Shown here: positions 29,501 to 35,437 of the stretch, piece after piece
Numbering within the stretch: position 1 is the stretch's first letter
How the letters are laid out: each line of letters starts with the position of its first letter
From: Flavobacterium sp. BFFFF2
GTDB taxonomy: Bacteria; Bacteroidota; Bacteroidia; Flavobacteriales; Flavobacteriaceae
Reading direction: 5' to 3'
Assembly: GCA_002256385.1 (NCBI GenBank)
Contig: NKJD01000019.1
Coordinates: forward strand, 1 to 64,000
DNA length: 64,000 nt
The notes under the pieces: model-generated
Database searches by the model: none
What the model saw: the letters and a program-made list of their open reading frames with translations, nothing else
Told to the model about the DNA's origin: nothing
Translations under genes and position numbers: made by a program

Positions 29501-31149
29501 ATGGGGTTTGTACGACCAATGCCACATCAGCTAACTATACAGTGAGCATCAGCTCGACGACTTGGACAGGCAGTTCATGGAGCAATGGCACGCCAAGCAG
29601 CAGTTTGGTAGCTATTATTTCATCGGCCTATTCAGCAAGTGCCAACCTTTCGGCTTGTGCCTTGTGGGTGACCAATAATATAACAGCGACCATCCCTGCG
29701 GGTTATGTGTTAACCCTTGAGGGTAAATTAGTGGTTGACAGCGGAAGTACACTTACTTTGGAGAATTCAGCCAATTTAATGCAGAACAGCACCGTTGCCA
29801 ATAGTGGCAATGTGAACATCAAACGCAACACAGCGCTATTATATCGCTTGGATTACACCTTGTGGGGTTCACCTGTTTCAGGTAGCCAAAAACTACTTGA
29901 TTTTTCACCAGAAACCCTGACCAACCGTTTTTATACTTATAACCCAAGTACCAACTTGTACAACGCTGTTAGCAGTCCATCAACCACCGGTTTCGACCTA
30001 GGGAAAGGTTATTTAATTCGTATGCCAAATAACTGGACACCATACAGCTCAGGTACACCCGAAGCATGGACAGGAACCTTTACAGGTACACCGAACAACG
30101 GTTCGTACACAGTAAGCGGCTTGGCCACCGGAGGCACAATTTCAACAGGTTACAATGCCATCAGCAACCCTTATCCATCGCCAATCAACATTCCAGACTT
30201 CTTGACTGCCAACAGCAGCGCCATTGAGGGAACGTTATGGTTCTGGCGTAAAACCAACGATGCGGGCAATACGGTTTCGTATTCTACTTGTACCAGCGCT
30301 GGTTGTACATTGAACAACGGACACACCTACAACGATGACCAACTCATCTCAACAGGTCAGGGCTTCTTTGTACAAACCAAATCGGGTCAAAGCTCGGTAG
30401 GTTTCACCAACAGCATGCGAAGAAGCACCATCAGTACTGAGTTCTTCAAAAACGGCACACAACGCAACCGTTTTTGGTTAGACCTTGCCGATAGCAGCAA
30501 CAAGAAATACAGCCAAAACATGATTGCTTATTTGCCCAATGCAACGGCAGGTTATGACGAAGGCATCGATGGTTTATATATCAACGAAAACCCAACGGCA
30601 TTAAGCAGTATCATTGACAACCGCGAATTGGTGATCACCGCCAAGTCTGACTTCACTGAAACAGATGTGGTTCCTATGCAGTTTAGAACCAACACAGCAG
30701 GTAACTACACCATCAGCTTAAGCCGTACCGAAGGGGTGTTTGGTCAAACGCAAACACCGGGATCAATCCAGTTGATTTACCTACGAGACAACCAAACCGG
30801 AACTGTTACCGATTTAACTCAAGGCAGCTACACCTTTGCAAGTGCCACTGGCACGACGGCCAACCGTTTTGATGTGTTGTACCAAAACCCATTGAGCACC
30901 ACGGCACCGAAATTTGACGAAAACAGCGTAGTGGCCTTTAGCCAAAACCAACTGTTACAGATTTACACCGGTTCAGCCAGCATGCAACAAGTAAAAGTAT
31001 TTGACTTGCGCGGCCGACTGCTCGTGACTCAATCAGGGATCAACGCGAGCCAAACCAGCATTGATGCCAAAACAATGGCCAATCAGTTGTTGCTCATTCA
31101 AATTACCGATACCGAAGGACGGGTCATCACTAAGAAAGTGATGAACTAA
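20596..31149 (+). CDS. Giant (3,517 aa) repeat-rich surface protein with T9SS type C sorting domain
   Basis: The N-terminus is an extended signal sequence (hydrophobic core FKSILFLVALLGSATGLAQ). Residues about 438-1335 are four tandem ~225-residue units, each pairing a KGVVWDTS...TQYFVRAYATN module with a fibronectin III-like module (LTVSWTAATFPxSGAT...). Residues about 1335-2615 are a long Thr/Ser/Gly/Asn-rich beta stretch with short repeated strands (TLTLTSGTLTLGS type), likely a beta-solenoid. Residues about 2615-2980 are Ig/PKD-like modules (VCTGTNSTTLTL, SIQWQSSSN). The last ~500 residues match the Flavobacteriia-type T9SS sorting signal type C region: MRRSTISTEFF, RNRFWLDL, then KVFDLRGRLLV and a VITKKVMN end. 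This is a probable secreted or surface-bound adhesin/gliding or biofilm factor. Closed by a terminator; no partner gene. Domain limits are estimates by eye. Confidence 0.9.
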   Translation: MKNDSFNRTSKALFEVLNRFKSILFLVALLGSATGLAQNAIVGTGFSSGWGGSCPSPTNANFTFFSNSGFGNTFTSGTLTPNGSGNQFWRLGIDFGGTVKQVNNGSGSDATVTPGTKYTINQTCTTTGAFVRNVSSTSNRYVFKTRQAAATPQGDWVFFEMSAAPITVSSVTQSPVAASVVAGEDVVVTAAASAALPTGQGIYIRYTKDAYATSTVVAMSNTTGNNYAATIPGSFNTSAAGVSYYVFTSGSGLTIASTDADLYTINLNNNTGSNYAYTASTAAVIYQHAFEATASGTTYTGTPTTLNSNITSQQWSIGNTSNSFGNAGGATGNALLVASASGAQSYNLALAVAAGYRMSLTNFSFWRQTSNTVTWTMTVNGTTVGTGTTPTTGATTGTLNVSNTVQNLTGTVNVVLTFTSASGSFRLDDFILRGTLTVNPTAPTVTTPTAATITSTSALLGANVTSNGGVTLTARGTAYKTSATVAATDNQSAEGATTTGVYTHTRSGLTPQTQYFYVGYATNAQGTSISSEASFRTLSSPPTAPISTFTATPTASGTLTVSWTAATFPVSGATQAGYALVYSTSTPTMTAANGAAPAAGVGTLVNVTTASSLTPATSTVISGLTNGTTYNFILVPYTFDGTNASTYSYLTGGPTTSGAPLVLPTVATTNAASSITTSSAVSGGATLTGTSITAKGVVWDTSTTPTVALTTKTNDGTGTTDFSTSSITSLSAQTQYFVRAYATNVTGTGYGPQVTFRTLSNEPTAAAGSFAASSISSSQIDLSWTTATFPGSGATNNGYIILRRIDGSNPATTGVVDGTAPGSLSLASGTTLVTTIASGATLSFSHTSLISNEQYNYLIVPFTWDGTNAGTYNYFLTSAPTANATTAAGLPSVATTVAATSITTSGASTGGQTLTDGGNAITEKGVVWNTATGPTIALTSQKTSDGTGTGNFSSTISGQSAQTLYYVRAYVTNSGGTAYGNEITYRTLSNPPTSTVTSFAAAPTASGSITVSFSAGASFPGSGATQAGYAVVYSTGTPTFTSANGTAPAAGTGTLVTITPTNLPTTPSLSTVINSLAIGTTYNFIIVPFTWDGTNAATYNYFTSTIPTASATAVGAASVTTTVASSITNSSASSGGSAVNANNGTISAKGVVWDTSANPTVALSTKTNDGSGTSTFVSSITTLNPQTQYNYRAYATNEIGTAYGTNLTFRTLSNPATAQATGFSATASSSTNVNLTWTGSATFPGSGATTMGYVLLRATSPNTPSLGSANGVAPAAGTNTTIISSTILSSALSAADATVSVNTTYNYLLVPFTWNGTNAATYNYFTTSAPTASALTPDSSLANDFFRSVATGNWSSTSTWQSSHDGSTNWISATLTPGASSNVTIRNTHTVTFDMTSNITATSVTVDAGGILTFSSNTNYLGSASAAFTVNGTVTVPSTITSASAGIFASTFTINNGGIFTNSAGIATAISITTFTVNNGGTYNHDAVGSTSAGTATDFPGTSRTFGATSNVVVTKWAISASPSGALPNNMGNLTLNLASLAGSWQQGGAITNIQGNLTVLATGGGVREFRFSTSTSFTLTIGGNIDVQGGYLTLSSGAGTVTTNLSGGLSVSGGTFSQDGSTGAGTINFVSGGSGNINLTGGTVTFTNITIASGRTCNILGTSNVVIPSSRTFTLAGTCNIASGATISGGGTFTSSGSATLGIASTAGISSSGATGNVQTTARTFAATVNYVYNGAANQATGSGLPATISTGTLIISNTGSSGSNVVSLTNSGTTTTPTLSLTSGVFSIGSSNTVSITAGGSIISSGGTLATGTAAGTVNTLGAATISGSTALTFNNLIINTGVVTLTTVPSIGGNFQINGGNVSAAPIYNSGSTLTYNVTYGRFNEWTATGVGTLGTTAGYPNNVTIAAGTFNVYNNATGVARALAGTLTVNASATFDCNTMNANLTIGNGITIASTGTLNMNNMTSAILVTGDVTNNGTISLSNASGGDIKLTGNWTRNSGATLNNNNRAVFFNGSGTQTINGNGGETFHYLVSEKSAGSIQLLSNLTVTAPNGGNTLSLKSTAPLDLNGFTLNLTGSTASNIQADGAVTISGSAGSTINFTSSTKTFTQINTGSFALGSNLALTTSTGVNFGSSLTTLNGSFQINAGGFVSTNAPIYSSSSTLIYNSGTTYGRSNEWTATSGAGYPNHVTIQNNTTLDIVNAVNTYKKMGGNLSIVSGSTLSIPALTAGSSGVGVEVVGNIVNNGTITLSGGTNQRLKTTTITNGSTNTSAVINLSATSGGDLELTGNYVDNAVFNANARAVFFSGSATQTISGTASAPFNIDYVVLAKSGGSVQLQTNMLTAAPNTGNAITLSTSSDILDLNGYTLTLGQASTASTIAGSGVFKGGSTSGLVINGTGSFGSIAFDQTTPGSTNGLTTLTINRTASGNVSLGSLLTLNGTLTLTSGTLTLGSNHLTIGASGTISGSFSSSNMIVATGSGEVRKTFTGTGSFTYPVGDATSTAEYSPVTLNFTSGSFSSAYAGVKVTNSKQTNNSSATDYINRYWTLTSNGITSPVYTVTATYTDADIAGTEANLYGGLYDGTGWNCMQAVNATNNNVTGTLSVFGDVTAGDQIAVACCINPSTAGSISGAQTICYGTTPDAFSSSSLPSGNTGTLEYKWQSSTTDSTTGFSDVVSSDTPAFSPTAGLTQTTWYRRVARVSCIGTWTGAQTSNVIQVTVNPTSVSGSITGATSVCTGTNSTTLTLNSSTGSIQWQSSSNNSTFTDISSETGTTYTATDLTSTTYYRAVVTSGVCSAATTSSVTMTVNPVPTTATNGSAQTICATGSATLSGNAASAGTGAWSVVSGPSTSSAQFTDTSVYNTSFTPASGAGSYVVRWTIASAPCTASYADATVSVDAAPVGGSIAGGSETCSSTGTLTLSGHSGSIVRWEKANSPYTSWTTISNTTTTQSDGFLTESTRYRAILSNGVCTTNATSANYTVSISSTTWTGSSWSNGTPSSSLVAIISSAYSASANLSACALWVTNNITATIPAGYVLTLEGKLVVDSGSTLTLENSANLMQNSTVANSGNVNIKRNTALLYRLDYTLWGSPVSGSQKLLDFSPETLTNRFYTYNPSTNLYNAVSSPSTTGFDLGKGYLIRMPNNWTPYSSGTPEAWTGTFTGTPNNGSYTVSGLATGGTISTGYNAISNPYPSPINIPDFLTANSSAIEGTLWFWRKTNDAGNTVSYSTCTSAGCTLNNGHTYNDDQLISTGQGFFVQTKSGQSSVGFTNSMRRSTISTEFFKNGTQRNRFWLDLADSSNKKYSQNMIAYLPNATAGYDEGIDGLYINENPTALSSIIDNRELVITAKSDFTETDVVPMQFRTNTAGNYTISLSRTEGVFGQTQTPGSIQLIYLRDNQTGTVTDLTQGSYTFASATGTTANRFDVLYQNPLSTTAPKFDENSVVAFSQNQLLQIYTGSASMQQVKVFDLRGRLLVTQSGINASQTSIDAKTMANQLLLIQITDTEGRVITKKVMN
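21910..24600 (+). repeat. Four tandem ~670-bp coding repeats
   Basis: Matching landmarks recur at 22239, 22902, 23590 and 24262 (FxAxxxASGxxxVSW-like) and near 22013, 22675, 23365 and 24045 (KGxxWxTS-like), a period of 663-690 bp. Units are diverged, both in protein and DNA, so the duplication is old or under diversifying change. Recombination between units could change the copy number. Confidence 0.85.
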
Positions 31150-31169
31150 GAAATACTTCAATACATATA

Positions 31170-31206
31170 AAAAGCCGCCTCAGGAAACTGTAGGCGGTTT
31201 TTTATT
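31170..31206 (+). terminator. Rho-independent terminator after the giant gene
   Basis: AAAGCCGCCT pairs with AGGCGGTTTT around a CAGGAAACTGT loop and is followed by a T-rich run, 21 bp after the stop codon. Confidence 0.92.
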
Positions 31207-31427
31207 AGGTGAAATACCCAATCGTTTAGTTTCTACATTCGACCCAAAGAGGAAAAATTGGTTGATTCGCGCAAAATGAAATGAGACAATTTGGTACTGA
31301 TTTGAAGTTGTATTATGCCCGGATCATTTTTGCTAATAGCCTCTAGTCAACATTACAAAGTATAAACTTTGTGACAGCCTAACCCTCGATCTTGTAAGTG
31401 AAGCGAACGTTCTAAATAAAAGTTGTC

Positions 31428-31554
31428 TTACCTGAAGCCAGTCGTACTTCCTTTCCTTAAAACCATAATCTCTGTTTTCTCCATTTGTTCCAATGCGTCT
31501 TGGGTCCAATTTTTTACTTCCGTTATTTCAACTCCGTTTAATAACAACAGGAAT
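31428..31554 (-). pseudogene. Possible remnant of a TonB-plug-like coding sequence
   Basis: After an in-frame TGA, the minus strand reads about 41 sense codons to a TAA. It includes LLNGVEITEVKNW, then EIMVLRKGSTTGF. This resembles the (V/L)DGVEV...I..I.VLKG.(S/A)A..YG box of TonB-dependent receptor plugs and related Bacteroidota proteins. No start codon context or further homologous sequence is seen upstream, so it looks like a decayed fragment. It could also be chance. Confidence 0.3.
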
Positions 31555-31657
31555 CACACCTTATATAAGAGAAAAATACCTTTGCTTTAGGGGAGGTTAC
31601 GGAACGCCTTGCGGGAATCGATTGTCTGGTATTAGTTGGTGGTGTTCGGGAGAAAAC

Positions 31658-31685
31658 TTTGAACCTTGAACTTTAAACTTTAAAC
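31658..31685 (+). repeat. 7-bp tandem repeat array, locus A
   Basis: Four consecutive heptamers: TTTGAAC, CTTGAAC, TTTAAAC, TTTAAAC. The same YTTRAAC unit occurs in three other intergenic regions of this window (near 48.7, 51.3 and 62.3 kb). Confidence 0.85.
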
Positions 31686-31742
31686 GAAAAATACAAAATC
31701 ACAACTTTCAATCACTTTACACCAAGTAGCCAATAATCCGAT

Positions 31743-31750
31743 TACCTTTG
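31743..31750 (+). promoter_or_regulatory. Putative -7 element for rnpB
   Basis: TACCTTTG, an exact TAnnTTTG match, ends about 4 bp before the base of the P1 helix of RNase P RNA, the right distance for transcription to begin at the mature 5' end. Confidence 0.65.
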
Positions 31751-31754
31751 TGCC

Positions 31755-32061
31755 GCAGACCGTCTTATCGCTTGATTCGTCAAGAGGAAAGTCCGGACAC
31801 CATAGAGTAGCGTAGCGGGTAACGCCCGTCACCAGCCTCCGGGTTGGGAGGACCAGTGCAACAGAAAGGATGTACAGTTCGGCTGTAGTGAAATCAGGTA
31901 AACTCTACGTGGTGCAATGTCAAGTATATCAACAGCCAGTTTACTGGACAGAGCGACTCGCTCTGGTTGAAGGGTAGGCAGCTTGATCACAAGAGTAATT
32001 TTGTGGCTAGATAAATGATAAGAACTTCTTCGGGGGTACAGAATCCGGCTTACAGGTCTGC
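31755..32061 (+). ncRNA. rnpB: RNase P RNA component
   Basis: This is the catalytic RNA that matures tRNA 5' ends. The closing P1 helix pairs GCAGACC (31755-31761) with GGTCTGC (32055-32061). The conserved core is present: GAGGAAAGTCCGGAC at 31784-31798, ACAGAAA near 31861, AGGGTAGGC near 31972, GATAAATGATA at 32010-32020, and ACAGAATCCGGCTTAC at 32038-32053. The length of about 307 nt and layout fit a bacterial class A RNA. It is followed by an eight-T run, which with P1 should end transcription. It lies alone between the giant gene and bshA. Confidence 0.96.
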
Positions 32062-32169
32062 TTTTTTTTATAAAGTGATTCTTTTTTGATTCATTGAATT
32101 ACTATTTATTACCTACAAATTACGATTCAGTTACTTGATTTATTTGACCATTAAAAGGAAGTATCTAAA

Positions 32170-33324
32170 ATGAAAATTGCAATTGTTTGTTACCCCACTT
32201 TTGGGGGCAGTGGCGTGGTCGCTACCGAGCTCGGCATCGAATTGTCGCACCGAGGGCACGAAATTCATTTTATTACTTACCGACAACCCGTTCGCTTGTC
32301 AACCTTAAATCCGTTGGTGCATTACCATGAAGTAGTGGTGCCCGAATATCCACTTTTCCATTATCAACCTTATGAATTGGCATTGTCCAGTAAAATGGTT
32401 GATACCGTAAAACAATACGGCATTGAATTGGTGCATGTTCATTATGCTATTCCACATGCCTATGCAGGATATATGGCCCAGCAAATGCTCAAGGCAGAAG
32501 GAATTTTTGTGCCCATGGTGACCACCCTGCACGGCACAGATATTACTTTGGTGGGTAACCACCCGCATTACAAAACGGCGGTAAGTTTTAGCATCAATCA
32601 TTCTGATGTGGTGACTTCGGTTTCACAAAGTTTAAAAGAGGACACTTACAAGTTGTTTCCTGTCGAAAAAGAAATCCATGTGATACCCAATTTCATTGAA
32701 CTGAAAGAAGTGCCACAAACCGGTGCCTTTGCTTGTGCCCGCAGTAATTTAGCCCCATCAGGCACTTTCATCGTTACCCACATCAGCAATTTTAGACAAG
32801 TAAAACGAATCCCAGATGTAGTTGATGTTTTTTATGATATACAAAAACAGGTTCCGGCTCGCTTACTGATGGTGGGTGATGGTCCTGAAAGAGTAAAGGC
32901 AGAAGAACGCTGCCACGAGCTGGGAATTGCCAATAAAGTGTTGTTCTTGGGGAATAGTTCAGAAATCGACACCATTTTACGCTTTTCCGATTTGTTTCTA
33001 CTTCCTTCAGAAACAGAAAGTTTTGGACTAGCCGCGCTTGAAGCGATGGCTTGGAGTGTGCCTGTGATTTCAAGTAATACGGGCGGTTTACCCGAAGTGA
33101 ATGAACATGGCGTTTCTGGTTTTTTGAGTTCGGTGGGCGATGTGCACCAGATGGCGGAATATGCCATTTCATTGTTAAAAAACCCCGAGATGCTTCAGCG
33201 ATTCAGAAAAGGAGCACGCGAAGTAGCTGCTCGCTATGAAATCCAACGTATTTTACCCCAATACGAAGCTGTTTATCAATTGGCTTTGAATCAGCAAAAG
33301 TCCTTGCAGGCTATTGATTCTTAA
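32170..33324 (+). CDS. bshA: N-acetyl-alpha-D-glucosaminyl L-malate synthase
   Basis: BshA is the first enzyme of bacillithiol synthesis: it joins GlcNAc from UDP-GlcNAc to L-malate. The 384-residue GT4 protein has the diagnostic N-terminus [21 protein letters not shown], the [16 protein letters not shown] segment, [12 protein letters not shown] near residue 120 and the nucleotide-sugar motif [14 protein letters not shown] near 280. bshB and bshC are not in the window. The ATG at 32170 is followed by the conserved MKIAIV start. It sits between rnpB and prfA, probably with its own promoter. Presence of bacillithiol fits Bacteroidota. Confidence 0.95.
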   Translation: MKIAIVCYPTFGGSGVVATELGIELSHRGHEIHFITYRQPVRLSTLNPLVHYHEVVVPEYPLFHYQPYELALSSKMVDTVKQYGIELVHVHYAIPHAYAGYMAQQMLKAEGIFVPMVTTLHGTDITLVGNHPHYKTAVSFSINHSDVVTSVSQSLKEDTYKLFPVEKEIHVIPNFIELKEVPQTGAFACARSNLAPSGTFIVTHISNFRQVKRIPDVVDVFYDIQKQVPARLLMVGDGPERVKAEERCHELGIANKVLFLGNSSEIDTILRFSDLFLLPSETESFGLAALEAMAWSVPVISSNTGGLPEVNEHGVSGFLSSVGDVHQMAEYAISLLKNPEMLQRFRKGAREVAARYEIQRILPQYEAVYQLALNQQKSLQAIDS

Positions 33325-33340
33325 GTCTGTATAATTGGAC

Positions 33341-33366
33341 GCATTGCGCTTGTGGCAATGCCTTTT
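33341..33366 (+). terminator. Possible weak terminator after bshA
   Basis: GCATTGC and GCAATGC pair around a 7-nt loop, followed by CTTTTA. The short T-run makes it weak. The prfA promoter overlaps its right side. Confidence 0.4.
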
Positions 33367-33380
33367 ATGTACTACTTTTG
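33350..33380 (+). promoter_or_regulatory. Putative prfA promoter
   Basis: TTG at 33350-33352 and TACTTTTG at 33373-33380 are spaced by 20 bp, a good fit to the Bacteroidota -33/-7 layout. The -7 element overlaps an in-frame TTG, which argues that translation starts at the downstream ATG (33399). Confidence 0.6.
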
Positions 33381-33398
33381 TACCCTCAAATTTTAGTT

Positions 33399-34472
33399 AT
33401 GTTAGAACGTCTCGAATACGTCAAACAACGTTTTGATGAAGTATCGGATTTGATCATTCAGCCCGATGTGATTTCAGATCAAAAACGATATGTCCTTCTG
33501 AATCAAGAATATAAAACCTTGAAAGGGATCATGGACAAACGTGCCGAATATGTTCGTCTTCACGACAATTTGGTTGAAGCGCAAGAAATTATCAATGACG
33601 GGAGCGATGCCGAAATGGTTGAAATGGCCCGTATGCAATTGGACGAGGCCAAAGAATTCTTGCCTCAACTAGAAGAAGATATTAAATTTTTGTTGATCCC
33701 TAAAGATCCGGAAGATGCCAAAAATGTCATGGTGGAAGTGCGTGCAGGCACCGGTGGCGATGAAGCAAGTATTTTTGCAGGCGATTTATATCGCATGTAC
33801 ACCAAATATTGCGAAAACCGCGGCTGGCGTACCTCGGTGGTTGATTTCAACGATGGCACTTCAGGCGGATACAAAGAGATTATTTTTGAAGTAACCGGCG
33901 AAGATGTCTATGGTACGTTAAAGTTTGAAGCGGGCGTGCACCGGGTGCAGCGGGTGCCAAAAACGGAAACCCAAGGCAGGGTTCACACTTCTGCTGCAAC
34001 GGTGATGGTTTTGCCAGAAGCCGAAGAGTTTGATGTGCAAATTGACATGAACGATGTTCGTATTGACTTCTTTTGCTCGTCAGGTCCTGGCGGTCAGTCG
34101 GTGAATACAACCAAATCAGCCGTTCGGATGACGCACATTCCAACTGGTTTGGTGGCGCAATGTCAGGACGAAAAATCGCAACACAAAAACAAAGACAAAG
34201 CATTGACCGTTTTGCGTTCGCGTTTGTATGAAATGGAATTGGCTAAGAAGCAAGACGAGGATGCCAAAAAACGAAACTCACAAGTGAGTAGTGGCGACCG
34301 TTCGGCTAAAATCCGCACCTATAATTACCCACAAGGTCGGGTCACTGACCACCGCATCGGTATGGATGTGTTTGATATGGATGGCGTAATGAATGGCAAT
34401 ATTCAGAAATTCATTGAAGAATTGCAATTGGTAGCCAATACCGAAAAGCTCAAAGAAAGTGAAGTGTATTAA
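33399..34472 (+). CDS. prfA: Peptide chain release factor 1
   Basis: RF1 ends translation at UAA and UAG codons. The 357-residue protein has the helical domain 1, the domain [19 protein letters not shown], and the catalytic GGQ at residues 231-233 within [12 protein letters not shown]. The glutamine is the target of the methyltransferase encoded just downstream (prmC). The ATG at 33399 gives the usual [12 protein letters not shown] start; the upstream TTG lies in the promoter. Confidence 0.96.
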   Translation: MLERLEYVKQRFDEVSDLIIQPDVISDQKRYVLLNQEYKTLKGIMDKRAEYVRLHDNLVEAQEIINDGSDAEMVEMARMQLDEAKEFLPQLEEDIKFLLIPKDPEDAKNVMVEVRAGTGGDEASIFAGDLYRMYTKYCENRGWRTSVVDFNDGTSGGYKEIIFEVTGEDVYGTLKFEAGVHRVQRVPKTETQGRVHTSAATVMVLPEAEEFDVQIDMNDVRIDFFCSSGPGGQSVNTTKSAVRMTHIPTGLVAQCQDEKSQHKNKDKALTVLRSRLYEMELAKKQDEDAKKRNSQVSSGDRSAKIRTYNYPQGRVTDHRIGMDVFDMDGVMNGNIQKFIEELQLVANTEKLKESEVY

Positions 34473-34536
34473 AAATATATAGGTGTTGTAATTTGGTTGT
34501 ATTTTTAAAAACAACATTTGCTGACCTCACCCCAAA

Positions 34537-34567
34537 CCCCCTCTCCTAAGGCGAGGGGGCTTTTTTT
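34537..34567 (+). terminator. Terminator within a C-rich repeat element after prfA
   Basis: CCCCCTC pairs with GAGGGGG across an imperfect stem with a TAA loop and is followed by seven T residues. The preceding TGACCTCACCCCAAACC (34522-34538) together with the stem resembles a C-rich intergenic element that recurs in many Bacteroidota genomes, so this terminator may be repeat-borne. Confidence 0.8.
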
Positions 34568-34588
34568 CATATTTTTTGTGACTGTTAA

Positions 34589-35437
34589 ATGACCTACCGC
34601 GAACTCAAACAACATACCATCCATCACCTTTCGCCTGAAATGGATAAGGATGAGGCGCAAGCCATTTTTTTTATTTTGCTAGAACATCAGTTAAATTGGA
34701 AAAAAAGGGACTACCTCATGCAATCGGAATTGGAGGTTGATGAATCCATTTGGAATTGGTTCGTTATACAATTGAAAGCGCTTAAGCAACAGCAACCCAT
34801 TCAATATGTGCTGGGGGAAACCACTTTTTTTGGGCATCGTTTTGAGGTAAATCCTTCGGTGTTAATTCCCCGACCCGAAACCGAAGAATTGGTCGATTGG
34901 GTTTTACAAAATACTGCAAATACCAATTCATTACGGATCGCCGACTTGGGCTGCGGCAGTGGCTGCATTGGTTTGTCCTTGGCTAAAGCGTTGCCGCTTT
35001 CACAAGTGGAATTGTGGGATGTGTCAACAGCTGCGCTAGCCACTGCCCAGAAAAATGCCGATCTATTGCAAGTTAAAGTTCAATGTAAACACGTTGATTT
35101 GTTATTGGAACAAAAAGCGGACATAAAGTTTGATGTCATTGTGTCCAATCCACCTTATGTGCGAATGACTGAAAAAGCTTCGATGCAGGCTAACGTGCTT
35201 GATTTTGAACCCCACCTCGCCTTGTTTGTTACTAATGAAGACCCGTTGATTTTTTACCGAAAAATTGCCATTTTAGCCATGGAATCTTTGGTGCATCAAG
35301 GGCAGCTTTTTTTTGAAATAAACCAATATTTAGGTCCTGAAACCAGTCAATTAATGGCAGAAATTGGTTTTGAAATGGTGGAACTAAGAAAAGATATTTT
35401 TGGCAACAACCGCATGATTCGCGCGGTGAAGCCCTAA
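34589..35437 (+). CDS. prmC: Release factor glutamine methyltransferase
   Basis: PrmC methylates the GGQ glutamine of release factors using SAM, raising their activity. The 282-residue protein has an N-terminal helical domain (1-85), the family motif YVLGETTFFGHRFEV, SAM motif I ADLGCGSGCIGLSLA (near 113) and the substrate-gripping NPPY (187-190). Its place after prfA supports the call. Its last 4 bp overlap the stop of the convergent GH3 fusion gene. Confidence 0.94.
   Translation: MTYRELKQHTIHHLSPEMDKDEAQAIFFILLEHQLNWKKRDYLMQSELEVDESIWNWFVIQLKALKQQQPIQYVLGETTFFGHRFEVNPSVLIPRPETEELVDWVLQNTANTNSLRIADLGCGSGCIGLSLAKALPLSQVELWDVSTAALATAQKNADLLQVKVQCKHVDLLLEQKADIKFDVIVSNPPYVRMTEKASMQANVLDFEPHLALFVTNEDPLIFYRKIAILAMESLVHQGQLFFEINQYLGPETSQLMAEIGFEMVELRKDIFGNNRMIRAVKP

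Larger units (their letters stand above)
31207..31754. other. Gene-poor interval before RNase P RNA
   Basis: About 550 bp without an intact gene. It contains a small inverted repeat (31355-31372), a possible coding remnant on the minus strand (31428-31554), a 7-bp tandem repeat array (31658-31685) and the rnpB promoter at its right end. Confidence 0.6.

Noticed and set aside
33880..34203. A 107-codon minus-strand frame inside prfA.
   Set aside because: It lies wholly within the conserved prfA reading frame, with low-complexity, Leu/Arg/Gln-rich translation and no start signal.
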